A DNA stretch of 64,000 nt, taken from NCBI GenBank assembly GCA_900316015.1, contig ONBG01000007.1:24522-88521 (forward strand), in the 5' to 3' direction. This DNA is from an uncultured Prevotella sp. Its GTDB lineage: Bacteria; Bacteroidota; Bacteroidia; Bacteroidales; Bacteroidaceae. Shown one piece after another: positions 17,874 through 25,806 of the stretch; position 1 is the first letter of the stretch, and the number at the start of each line of letters is the position of its first letter. Both the position numbers and the translations under genes were made by a program. Under the pieces are notes generated by a model. That model made no database searches and was not told where the DNA came from. It saw nothing but the letters and a program-made list of their open reading frames with translations.

Positions 17874-17904
17874 TTTGATTTTTGGAAGAAATGGCTTATC
17901 TTTG
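17874..17904 (+). promoter_or_regulatory. Promoter of the HlpA-like glycosyltransferase
   Basis: TTTG (17874-17877), 19 nt, TATCTTTG (17897-17904): a full consensus match. Transcription would start near 17910, so the ATG at 17922 is the usable start and not the in-frame codon at 17853. Confidence 0.75.
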
Positions 17905-17921
17905 TCTCCAAATCGTATCAC

Positions 17922-18941
17922 ATGAAGAAGCCTGCTCAAATCGATATTGCCGTATTAATGCTTTTCTTTAATCGGCCGGAGACTTTCCAACTCGTGTTCA
18001 ATGAGGTGAGGAAAGCTCGCCCATCGCGTCTGTTTCTCTATCAGGATGGGCCACGGGATGAAAGGGACTTACCCGGGATCATGGCTTGCCGTAAGATCGT
18101 TGAGGACATTGACTGGGAGTGTGACGTTCGTCGCAATTACCAAGAACAGAACCAAGGGTGTGACCCTTCGGGATACCTGTCGCACAAATGGGCATTCTCA
18201 CTGGCCGACAAATGCATGGTATTGGAAGATGACGTGGTCCCTTCTCAGTCGTTTTTCCCTTTCTGCAAGGAACTGTTGGACAAGTACGAGCACGATGATC
18301 GTGTCGCGATGATCTCAGGATTCAATGTGGATGAGGTAACGCCTGGGGTGCCAGATGATTATTTCTTCACGTCTACCTTCTCTATTTGGGGCTGGGCATC
18401 GTGGAAAAGGGTCTTGGACCAGTGGGATGGCGAGTACCAATTCATGAAGGATGCGTATACGGTACGACAGCTCAGGGCGTTGCAAAAAAGGCGAGCCTAC
18501 CGCAGGGACATGATGAAGATGTTCACGGATCATAGTCGGTCGGGCAAGCCTTACTTCGAGACTGTCTTTTGGGCATCCATGCTCCTGCATTCCCAATTGT
18601 CCATCATGCCAACTCGTAACTTAGTCAATAATGTGGGACTGACGGCTGGTTCCACGCATTTTTCTGCCAACTTGAAGACAATGCCGCATCGATTGCGCCG
18701 TATCTTTACGATGAAAAGGTATGAGCTCGATTTCCCATTGCATCACCCAAAGTATATGGTCGACCATGTGGAATACCAAGACCATTACTATAAAACCATA
18801 GGATGGAACCATCGCTGGATCAAGGTATGCAACTCGATGGAAGAGCTTTTCTTGAATTTACGCAGGGGAAATTTCAGGCAGATCGCCAGGTCGTTTCGCC
18901 GCCGATGCCTGAAATGGATGGGCATGGATACTTATCAATAA
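17922..18941 (+). CDS. HlpA/GNT-I-like glycosyltransferase
   Basis: A 339-aa protein starting MKKPAQIDIAVLMLFFNRPE. It looks like a GT-A glycosyltransferase of the group annotated as hemolytic protein HlpA-like or GNT-I-like. It has NRPETF and FLYQDGPRDERD near the start, a DxD-type motif in MVLEDDVVPSQSFF (about residue 100) and SIWGWASWKRV. It probably adds a sugar to a cell-surface glycan; donor and acceptor are unknown. It has its own promoter and stands alone, facing a convergent operon across a repeat array. Confidence 0.72.
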   Translation: MKKPAQIDIAVLMLFFNRPETFQLVFNEVRKARPSRLFLYQDGPRDERDLPGIMACRKIVEDIDWECDVRRNYQEQNQGCDPSGYLSHKWAFSLADKCMVLEDDVVPSQSFFPFCKELLDKYEHDDRVAMISGFNVDEVTPGVPDDYFFTSTFSIWGWASWKRVLDQWDGEYQFMKDAYTVRQLRALQKRRAYRRDMMKMFTDHSRSGKPYFETVFWASMLLHSQLSIMPTRNLVNNVGLTAGSTHFSANLKTMPHRLRRIFTMKRYELDFPLHHPKYMVDHVEYQDHYYKTIGWNHRWIKVCNSMEELFLNLRRGNFRQIARSFRRRCLKWMGMDTYQ

Positions 18942-18966
18942 ATTGCCCATTGCCATCTCGTTTTCC

Positions 18967-19048
18967 AAAAGGTCATCTTTCGAAGCCTGAAAGGTTATCT
19001 TTCACACGCCAAAAGGTTATCTTTTGCGAGCCGAAAGGTTATCTTTTG
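18967..19048. repeat. Four-unit 22-bp tandem array, AAAGGTTATCTTT type
   Basis: Four copies of a short hairpin-forming unit, (C/G)AAAAGGTTATCTTTTG-like, follow each other at exactly 22-bp period; the GGT of each copy begins at 18971, 18993, 19015 and 19037. Spacers contain a conserved GCC. AAAG and CTTT arms of each unit can pair. The array lies between the 3' ends of two convergent genes. A diverged array of the same period lies at 51737-51824. Confidence 0.7.
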
Positions 19049-19118
19049 CTTTCTTGTTTGTAAGTATCTGTGAATCAAAAACATAGATATCAGAAGAAGA
19101 GAAAAGTACGCGGATTTG

Positions 19119-20345
19119 CTATTTGAAGCTCAACGGCCAGGTGAGGTAGTTCCAGAGCAGGTAGACATGGTATGCCCACAGGTAAAAGGTGATGGCGAAG
19201 AGAAGCACTTCGACAAAAGGATTCCTTCTCTTGAGCAGGTATGCCCAGGAAAGGGGGATGACAAATGCCCAATGAGCGGTCATGATATACACCTCGTTAA
19301 TGGCAAAGCCTAAGACAAGATGCAGGAAGATGGCAAAGGCGAGACATCCGAGCACCAGCCATTCGAACCTGTCCTTCCTTCCTGTCCAGGCTCCCCAAAG
19401 GAAGAAAAGGACGATCACCGCCTCGATAACGTATTGTATGGGCCAGGAATAATCCACGATGACGGGACGGTTGACTAACGCATCCCCTAAGATATGCCGC
19501 CGATGGAGCTGAAGGGACTCTCCAAAGAAGTTCTCGATGAGTGTTTCCCCTCTCGGGATCGAGCTGTTGGTCCAGCTTTGTACTTTCTGGTCTTGGGGGA
19601 TTTCCTCACTGGCATTGACGGCAAAGGCAAAGCCCAACATCAGCATCGATGGGACCACGAGCCCTAAGAGCAGGGCACGGGGCTTCCAGAACTTTCTCCC
19701 ATTGACCACCAGGACGGATAGGAAGACAAGAGCTCCGTTGCTGAGCGTTACCCCTGCGGTCATCACAAAGAGCAGAATGGCTTCCCGGATGGAGAATTCC
19801 GTGTGGCTCCGCAACTTCCTCCCCGAGACATAGAGCAGGAGAAGGATCAGGAACATGGACAGGCAGAAGTGGTCGGGCACGATGATGGTCACCATCACAT
19901 AGGCCAGTCCGAAATAGAAGGCACATAGCAAGAGGGCTGCAGTCGGTGGGATGCCGATGGTCTCCCGCATGATCCGGCCAAGAAAAAGGAAGGAATAGAA
20001 AGCGCATGCCACTAAGATGAGACCAACGAGCAGGGGCGCGCAGTTCACTCCCGTGATGCCCCAAAGCAATTGGTTGAGCAGGTAGACGGGATACATGAGG
20101 AAGGGCAAGAGTGGATGCCGGATGATGTTGTACCCGATATTCCAGTTGCTGACAACTGCATACGTGATGGGATCGAAGCCTGACATGTGGAAATTACGCA
20201 TGAAAACCTTCCAGGAATCGATGTCGTAATCGACGAATAGGCACCAGAACTTACTGATCATCAATACATTCAGGGCGATGATGATGATCAGTGCCACCCC
20301 AGAAGGGATCCTTTCTTCCTTGCGAATCTTGAAAAGATCGGTCAT
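19119..20345 (-). CDS. Polytopic membrane protein, GT-C-like paralog B
   Basis: A 408-aa multi-span protein starting MTDLFKIRKEERIP. It shares FHMSGFDP (about 52-59), RHPLLPFL (about 76), VPDHFCLSMF, AGVTLSNG, SIPRGETLIENFFGES and AINEVYIMTAHWAF with the paralogs. Its ATG overlaps the stop codon of the preceding gene (ATGA at 20345-20342), so the two are translationally coupled and this start is firm. It is the last gene of the eight-gene envelope operon. A role as polyprenyl-phosphate-sugar-dependent glycosyltransferase is inferred from topology and from UbiA/HAD/GtrA upstream. Confidence 0.75.
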   Translation of the reverse strand: MTDLFKIRKEERIPSGVALIIIIALNVLMISKFWCLFVDYDIDSWKVFMRNFHMSGFDPITYAVVSNWNIGYNIIRHPLLPFLMYPVYLLNQLLWGITGVNCAPLLVGLILVACAFYSFLFLGRIMRETIGIPPTAALLLCAFYFGLAYVMVTIIVPDHFCLSMFLILLLLYVSGRKLRSHTEFSIREAILLFVMTAGVTLSNGALVFLSVLVVNGRKFWKPRALLLGLVVPSMLMLGFAFAVNASEEIPQDQKVQSWTNSSIPRGETLIENFFGESLQLHRRHILGDALVNRPVIVDYSWPIQYVIEAVIVLFFLWGAWTGRKDRFEWLVLGCLAFAIFLHLVLGFAINEVYIMTAHWAFVIPLSWAYLLKRRNPFVEVLLFAITFYLWAYHVYLLWNYLTWPLSFK

Positions 20346-21775
20346 AGCATGTATTGCGTAAGGAGCCAACCGTTATAAATCCAGAGATAAAGGGTGAGAA
20401 CAACCAGGAGGATCCTGAGTGCCTTCAGGAAGGATCTGTCGATTCTTAGCATCAGGAAGCCGATGGCTATGGGGATTGCGTAGATCCAGTGCGCTGCCAT
20501 GATATACACCTCGTTGATGCCAAAGCCTAATCCCATGTGCAGGATCATATCGAACAGGAAGAAAGAGAGGGTGAGCCACAGAAACTTAGACCGGTATCCG
20601 GCGATGATTCCCATGATAAACAGGAATACAATCATGGCTTCTACCGCATAGCTGATGGCCATGTCGTACTTGACGATGACCGGACGGCCAATCAATGTGT
20701 CCTGAAGCAGGTGCTGCTGGTGCAATTGGATGGATTCCCCGAACAAGTTTTCTACCGCAGTCTCGCACCGGGAAGTGCTGATATCTGTCCATCCCATAAA
20801 CTCTCCCTGTGTGATGGGCTTGCCCTTATGGGCATTCCAGGGCTGGCGATGGTCGCGCTTGAATTTCGCCTGCACCTTTTTCGCGATGACCGCCTTGACC
20901 CCTTGTGCGATCTGGGCTGAGTCTTGGGTGGAGGCTGTGTCAGCATATTGCGTATAGATCTTTTGCCGCAATTCCTTGTCCTTCTTCATCTTCGCCTCTT
21001 TCCGTGCCATTTCCTTGGGCCATACGAAAGTCCGGTATTCGAATTTAGCGAAGAGCCAGATGAGTGCAGCTGGAACAAGGATGGCAAAGACCAGGTATCT
21101 GGGGCGGAAGAAGCGCTTTCCATTGACGAACAAGGCTGCCATGAAGGTCTTCAATCCGTTGTTCAGGGAGATGCCCGCGGTGAACACGAACAGCAGGATG
21201 GTCTGCCAGCCCTTAAGCTTTCTTTGCCTTTTCATGCACATCCCACTGATGTAAAGCGTCATCAACAACATCATCATGGATAAGACAAAATGGTCGGGTA
21301 CCATGGTGGATACCATTACGTATGCGAAAGAAAAGTAGAAGGCAGAGAGGAGGGTAGCATCCACGCGTGGCAAGTCCATGACCTCCCGGAAGATCCTATA
21401 TAGGAAGATGTAGGAATAGAAGGCGCAAAAGACGAGTAGTGTAGCCACGACAAACTGCACACAGTTATGCCCTGTGAGCATCATCAGTCCTTGGTTGATC
21501 TGGTTGGGGATATACATGAAGAACGCCAAGAGGGGATGCCGGAAAACGTTATATCCCGTTTCCCAGTTAGATACTACGGAATAGGTGAGCGGGTCAAAGC
21601 CGGACACGTGGAAGGTCCTGACAAACAGCTTGTGGTAATTATCCGTCAAACTGGAGTAGGGATCGTAATATTTGATGATGGTGAGGGCGTTCAAGGCGAT
21701 GAAAATGAGCAAGGCCATGAGGGCTTGCCACCTTTCTTCTTTCTTGATCTTGAATATATCCAATGGCTTCTTCAT
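20342..21775 (-). CDS. Polytopic membrane protein, GT-C-like paralog A
   Basis: A 477-aa multi-span protein of the same family as paralogs B and C: FHVSGFDP (about 55-62), RHPLLAFF (about 79), VPDHFVLSMM, AGISLNNG, STSRCETAVENLFGES and GINEVYIMAAHW. A charged stretch of about 70 residues, rich in Lys and Arg (about 245-315), precedes the STSR segment and is short or absent in paralog B. Two nucleotides separate it from gtrA, and its stop overlaps the start of paralog B. Probably an inner-membrane transferase or a subunit of one; inferred. Confidence 0.75.
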   Translation of the reverse strand: MKKPLDIFKIKKEERWQALMALLIFIALNALTIIKYYDPYSSLTDNYHKLFVRTFHVSGFDPLTYSVVSNWETGYNVFRHPLLAFFMYIPNQINQGLMMLTGHNCVQFVVATLLVFCAFYSYIFLYRIFREVMDLPRVDATLLSAFYFSFAYVMVSTMVPDHFVLSMMMLLMTLYISGMCMKRQRKLKGWQTILLFVFTAGISLNNGLKTFMAALFVNGKRFFRPRYLVFAILVPAALIWLFAKFEYRTFVWPKEMARKEAKMKKDKELRQKIYTQYADTASTQDSAQIAQGVKAVIAKKVQAKFKRDHRQPWNAHKGKPITQGEFMGWTDISTSRCETAVENLFGESIQLHQQHLLQDTLIGRPVIVKYDMAISYAVEAMIVFLFIMGIIAGYRSKFLWLTLSFFLFDMILHMGLGFGINEVYIMAAHWIYAIPIAIGFLMLRIDRSFLKALRILLVVLTLYLWIYNGWLLTQYML

Positions 21776-21777
21776 AT

Positions 21778-22215
21778 CTATCGTTTTAAAAAGAATCTGA
21801 CTAATAGGAAGTTAACGGGTACGCAGATGCAGAACATGGGGATGGGTGCCCACTGTTTGCTGAGTCCTAACCACAGGAAGAAGTTCAGCGTGACCATCTG
21901 GAGCAGGTAGTTCACCACATGTGAGAATGCGAATCCAGCTCCGTGCTTGGCGTTTGCCTTCACCCTGAACGTGAAATGCGTGGATGCGAAGAAGTTAAAG
22001 ATAAAGCTGATGATGTACCCTACCGTCATGCAAACTGACGAATAGAAGTGCATGCTCGCCTTCGGCTCATCGTCCCCGATCAGCAAGGTGAGGGCATAAT
22101 AGATGCCGTATTGGATGGCAGTAGCTGTGATGCCCACGATACCGAAGCGGATGATCTCCCCGAATCCTTGTCGCTTATCTTTCCCTAAATGGCTTGTAAA
22201 ATCCCGTATTGGCAT
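21778..22215 (-). CDS. GtrA family membrane protein
   Basis: A 145-aa protein with four hydrophobic segments and the GtrA signature: IIRFGIVGITATAIQYGIYY at the first span, SFIFNFFASTHFTF in the middle, and NFLLVRFF at the end. GtrA proteins are thought to flip polyprenyl-phosphate-linked monosaccharides across the inner membrane; mycobacterial Rv3789, in the arabinan pathway, is one. It lies between the HAD phosphatase (41-nt overlap) and the paralogous membrane proteins, fitting a chain of make, dephosphorylate, flip, transfer. Confidence 0.88.
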   Translation of the reverse strand: MPIRDFTSHLGKDKRQGFGEIIRFGIVGITATAIQYGIYYALTLLIGDDEPKASMHFYSSVCMTVGYIISFIFNFFASTHFTFRVKANAKHGAGFAFSHVVNYLLQMVTLNFFLWLGLSKQWAPIPMFCICVPVNFLLVRFFLKR

Positions 22216-22780
22216 ATGCTAACAGTTCTTGGTCGCCCCGGCTGTCGCCAAAGGCAGTGATATCATAGTCCTCCCGCTTTCCTTTTAATATTTCCTGTAT
22301 CCTCTTGACTTTTTCCTTCCCATAGCAGTTGGATGTCAGGAAATGTCCTGTCACCCGATGATCGGTCACTTCGATCTGTGTGCCCAATATCCTGATGCTC
22401 CCTTCCGGGAAGTCGTTGAAGAACGGTCTTACCCAGTTGTCAATGCTGGCACTGACAACGATGACGATGGCATGTGCGTTGACAGCTTTTCGGAGCATGT
22501 TCCATCCTTGGGGGCGGATCAGGTCTTTTCTGTCTTCGGCAAATCGATCGCAACACGCTTGGAAGTCGCTGATCTCCATTCCCTTGAAATAAAAGGAGAA
22601 GATCTTCTCCTTTGCCTTGCCATTAGGATAGAGATGGAGCTTCATCAGGATGAGGAGCGGACTGAACAAGAGGAATCCCCCGATGAAAGCAGCCGTCCCC
22701 TTGGCATGGCGGATAAACTGCAAGAGGGTATCCTGGGTCGTCAGGGTACCGTCAAAGTCGAAAGCATACACCTCGGTCAT
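22175..22780 (-). CDS. HAD-IB family phosphatase
   Basis: A 201-aa cytoplasmic HAD hydrolase of the phosphoserine-phosphatase-like IB class. Motif I is in FDFDGTLTTQDTL (nucleophile Asp near residue 8), motif II is VVSASIDNW and motif III is GDSRGDQELL. Its ATG overlaps the stop of the UbiA gene (ATGA at 22780-22777), so the two proteins are made together. If UbiA makes polyprenyl-phosphate-ribose 5-phosphate, this enzyme is the natural candidate to remove the 5-phosphate. That step is inferred from coupling; a general phosphatase role is the alternative. Confidence 0.85.
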   Translation of the reverse strand: MTEVYAFDFDGTLTTQDTLLQFIRHAKGTAAFIGGFLLFSPLLILMKLHLYPNGKAKEKIFSFYFKGMEISDFQACCDRFAEDRKDLIRPQGWNMLRKAVNAHAIVIVVSASIDNWVRPFFNDFPEGSIRILGTQIEVTDHRVTGHFLTSNCYGKEKVKRIQEILKGKREDYDITAFGDSRGDQELLAYANTGFYKPFRER

Positions 22781-23664
22781 AAGATATAGATAAAGAATAA
22801 GAACGACAATATCCAAGCCAAGACAATCAATTGCGTGAAATGGTCTTTGAGAATGACCTTCGTTGGGTCTCCGCTTTTCTTGTCGACGACGGCAATCTGG
22901 ATGTAGCGGAGCAGTCCTAAGAGGACAAAGACGCTGGTCAGATAGAGATGTTGGGTATGAAAGCGTCCCGTGACCTCAGGGGAAACGGTGTACATGATGT
23001 AGCAGACGAGTGTCACTCCTGATGTAATGGTAATCGCTTGGTTGATAAACGTGAGGTTATACCTACTGGTATTCTTCCTCGGAGCTTCCCCCGTCTCGTT
23101 CATTTTCAACACGTCATCGCGTCTTTTGGCAAAAGAGAGGAACAGCGTGAGCAGGAACGTCATGAGGACAATCCAGTTGGTCAGCGAGATATCTGTCGCC
23201 TCGCCCCCCGCGAGGATTCTTAATACGAAGCCGAAGGCAATGATACACACGTCCAAGATGGCGTATTGCTTGAGCTTAGCACAGTAGCAGAGGTTCAAGA
23301 CCCAATAAAATAAGATGACGCCACCTGTCTTAAGCCGATAGTCGGGCAGCAACAGGATCGTTAGCATGGAGAGCAAGATCATCAGTACCATCAGTCCATA
23401 AGCCAGTTTCACGCTGATGATGCCGGCTGCTACCGGTCGGTGGCACTTGACTGGGTGCTTCCGGTCGGCCTCCACGTCCACTACGTCGTTGAAACAGTAG
23501 ATCGAGGAAGCGGCGAATGAAAAGGAAAGGAATGTGACGAAGGCTGCCCACAGGTCTTGGGGATCGAGCAGACTGCCTCCAAAAAACAGGGGAATGAAGA
23601 CAAAGGCGTTCTTGATCCACTGCTTGGGTCGAATGACTTGAATTAATCCTTCTATCGTATTCAT
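22777..23664 (-). CDS. UbiA-family decaprenyl-phosphate phosphoribosyltransferase-like enzyme
   Basis: A 295-aa integral membrane prenyltransferase. It looks like the group of mycobacterial Rv3806c, which joins PRPP and decaprenyl phosphate. Visible are RPKQWIKN at the start, the first Asp-rich motif NDVVDVEADRKHPVKCHRP (about residues 59-77), and the second, KQYAILDVCIIAFGFVLR (about 135-152). The HPVKxxRP variant is typical of DPPR synthases rather than of quinone or heme enzymes. It lies in an operon with a phosphatase, a GtrA flippase and polytopic proteins. No DprE1/DprE2-type epimerases are nearby, so the expected lipid would carry ribose rather than arabinose. Confidence 0.85.
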   Translation of the reverse strand: MNTIEGLIQVIRPKQWIKNAFVFIPLFFGGSLLDPQDLWAAFVTFLSFSFAASSIYCFNDVVDVEADRKHPVKCHRPVAAGIISVKLAYGLMVLMILLSMLTILLLPDYRLKTGGVILFYWVLNLCYCAKLKQYAILDVCIIAFGFVLRILAGGEATDISLTNWIVLMTFLLTLFLSFAKRRDDVLKMNETGEAPRKNTSRYNLTFINQAITITSGVTLVCYIMYTVSPEVTGRFHTQHLYLTSVFVLLGLLRYIQIAVVDKKSGDPTKVILKDHFTQLIVLAWILSFLFFIYIL

Positions 23665-23700
23665 CTTTTATAGGTTGGTTGATGCACGGATAGCTGTTGG

Positions 23701-24711
23701 CTATGGGCGCGTAGGATGAGTGGTTTCCTGATGAGAGAGCCTGCTGATGCCCCATTCGATACACTTGTGTAGGATCCACGCCAAGGGGATCGTGACCAGG
23801 ATGGTGAGCAGAGCCGTGGGCCAATAGCCCAAATGGTAGGGCTTGATGTAGGTCATTACGAAATGCAAATGCAACAGGTAAGCTTCCAGGCTGATCGTGC
23901 CGAAGAATCTCCAGAAGGCATTGAACCATTGAGGCATGCGCCTGAGTACCCGATTGAGCATCAATATCGTGGAAATGGTAAAGGGAATGTAGATCATCCG
24001 CTCCACGTAAAGCGGGAACTTCCCATGGGTCATCTGCTCTAAGTAGAGCGTGGAACCGAAGGACATCACGAAAGCAAGGATCAGCATCCAGATGCCTGCG
24101 CCATCGATTTCTTTCTTCTCCTTGACCATCTCACCAAAGTTGATGCCGATGAAGAAGATAGGAACCCTGCTCCAGAAAATCTCCAAATGCCCTACGGCAT
24201 GGTGGATGGGGGGCACCCATTGTACTAAGATGCACCATAAGACCATCAGCACCGGCAGCCATCTGTAGATAGGATGCTTGCGGAGAAGCATCATATAGGG
24301 TGGGGCGAGGAGGTAGAGAGCCATGATGGCAGGGATGTACCAGAAGGTCAGTTCGTCATATCTCCAGAAGTCCCAGTTGATGGTGAGCTCTCCGATCAGG
24401 TCGACCCAGTCGCCGGAAAACCTTGGAATGTAATACAAACAGGCGATGATAAGCCATGCTGGATAGATCCGGATGAAACGCCTCCAGTAGAATCGCTTGA
24501 GATGGGGCGTCTTCATCCAAGAGAACCAAAGTCCCACCCCACTGAGGAACAGGAAGATATCCACGCCGACATTTCCGCAGCGATGCAATCCGAAAAACAT
24601 GTCGTTGCGAGGCAAGGCTGTATGGAAGAGGATGATGAACAACATGGCAAGTCCCATTTGCTCTCCTCTGTATTTGCTGATATTGGCAAGTTCAATGCTC
24701 GGTACTTTCAT
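23701..24711 (-). CDS. Membrane acyltransferase, family 3
   Basis: A 336-aa protein with about ten spans of the Acyltransferase_3 type, which O-acylates surface sugars. FIILFHTALPR near residue 27 carries the histidine used by the family. RRFIRIYPAWLI (about 77) and the late SLEAYLLHLHFV (about 275) are also typical. It lies six nucleotides after another family member on the same strand. The substrate is unknown, probably a glycan built by the same operon. Confidence 0.85.
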   Translation of the reverse strand: MKVPSIELANISKYRGEQMGLAMLFIILFHTALPRNDMFFGLHRCGNVGVDIFLFLSGVGLWFSWMKTPHLKRFYWRRFIRIYPAWLIIACLYYIPRFSGDWVDLIGELTINWDFWRYDELTFWYIPAIMALYLLAPPYMMLLRKHPIYRWLPVLMVLWCILVQWVPPIHHAVGHLEIFWSRVPIFFIGINFGEMVKEKKEIDGAGIWMLILAFVMSFGSTLYLEQMTHGKFPLYVERMIYIPFTISTILMLNRVLRRMPQWFNAFWRFFGTISLEAYLLHLHFVMTYIKPYHLGYWPTALLTILVTIPLAWILHKCIEWGISRLSHQETTHPTRP

Positions 24712-24717
24712 GACTTC

Positions 24718-25806
24718 TTAGGGTTTGGGTGAAGGAATCCTTTTGATTACTTCTTTGAACAACCATGCCAGGCACACGCTGGCAACGATATAGAGTAACA
24801 ATCCTGTATAGATATCCCCCTCTCTGCTGATGGGAATGAAGATCTTTCTGGTGATGGGATGACAGACAAACAGGGCGGCAGAGATCGTTCCTACCCATTC
24901 CAAGGGATGGAATATCCTCTCTTTCATCCGTAAGCGGAGTCCTTGTCCTCCTGTTGGGCTGATCAATTGCACGAAGGCAATGGACCCTAAGCAGATCCAT
25001 ACGGGAACGAATGCCCATAGATAGAAATTAAGACTGAACAGATAGTCGGCACACAAGGACAGAAGCAGCAGCCCCCAGAGATATCCCCGGCTGAGCGACC
25101 GATGCCCATAGCGGGCATAGAGCAGTCCTAATCCGAACGGCAACATGCCACCCATGAAATTATAACGATACCGGTTCAAGGCATCTCCTTCAGGTGATAA
25201 GCACATCTGAATGACAACACATACCGCCATCAGTCCAACTGTCCATCCCCAATGCTTGCGGTAGAGAAGCAAGCGGTAGACAAGGTAGAGCTGCAACATC
25301 AGCCCAAAGAACCAATAAGGACCAGGCCAGATGATATGGTCGGGATCGGGAAGGACATTGTTGAACATCAACAGTTGTGCCACGACATCCAGGAATTGGT
25401 AGTGATGCTGTCCTGCCGTGATGGCATCGACCATGGTAAAGGCCACAAACCCGACGATCATCATCTTGAACAACTTGAGGAAGTGATACCGGATGAAATG
25501 GTATCTCGTTGTGGCTGAGGAGCCCTTGTCTTGTCGCTCATATTTCTTGACCAATCCGTAGGCACTGAGGAAGAGGAAGACAGGGACACCATAATGCCCG
25601 AAGAAAGAGAGGAGATGAGCCACTATTTTCTCGTCCATGCCGATAAGAACTTGGTTCAGCCAATCCACGTTCTTCTGTGAAAAGGTGTATTCGTTCTCCT
25701 TCACGATCGGGTTGAGCCAATGGCAATAGTTGTGAAGGAAAATACCGATGATGGCAATGCCACGGAGGGCATTGCATTCTGCCCGTGTCAGTTGTTCCGT
25801 CTTCAT
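24718..25806 (-). CDS. Membrane acyltransferase, family 3
   Basis: A 362-aa polytopic acyltransferase. It starts TRAECNALRGIAIIGIFLHN, in which the family R and H residues are both seen (about 15-25). The span GVPVFLFLSAYGL follows and FVCHPITRKIF lies near the end. Its ATG overlaps the stop of the phosphoethanolamine-transferase-like gene (ATGA at 25806-25803). The protein is related to its downstream neighbour only at the family level. Probably acetylates or otherwise acylates an exported glycan. Confidence 0.85.
   Translation of the reverse strand: MKTEQLTRAECNALRGIAIIGIFLHNYCHWLNPIVKENEYTFSQKNVDWLNQVLIGMDEKIVAHLLSFFGHYGVPVFLFLSAYGLVKKYERQDKGSSATTRYHFIRYHFLKLFKMMIVGFVAFTMVDAITAGQHHYQFLDVVAQLLMFNNVLPDPDHIIWPGPYWFFGLMLQLYLVYRLLLYRKHWGWTVGLMAVCVVIQMCLSPEGDALNRYRYNFMGGMLPFGLGLLYARYGHRSLSRGYLWGLLLLSLCADYLFSLNFYLWAFVPVWICLGSIAFVQLISPTGGQGLRLRMKERIFHPLEWVGTISAALFVCHPITRKIFIPISREGDIYTGLLLYIVASVCLAWLFKEVIKRIPSPKP

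Noticed and set aside
17853-17921. Upstream start for the HlpA-like glycosyltransferase
   Set aside because: A full consensus promoter lies inside this stretch, so the transcript would begin after the upstream start codon.
18967-19048. CRISPR array
   Set aside because: Units are 22 bp in total with spacers of only a few bases, and no cas genes are nearby.
23701-25806. The two acyltransferases as a recent tandem duplication
   Set aside because: They share only family-level motifs and differ in length and N-terminus, so an old divergence or separate acquisition is more likely.
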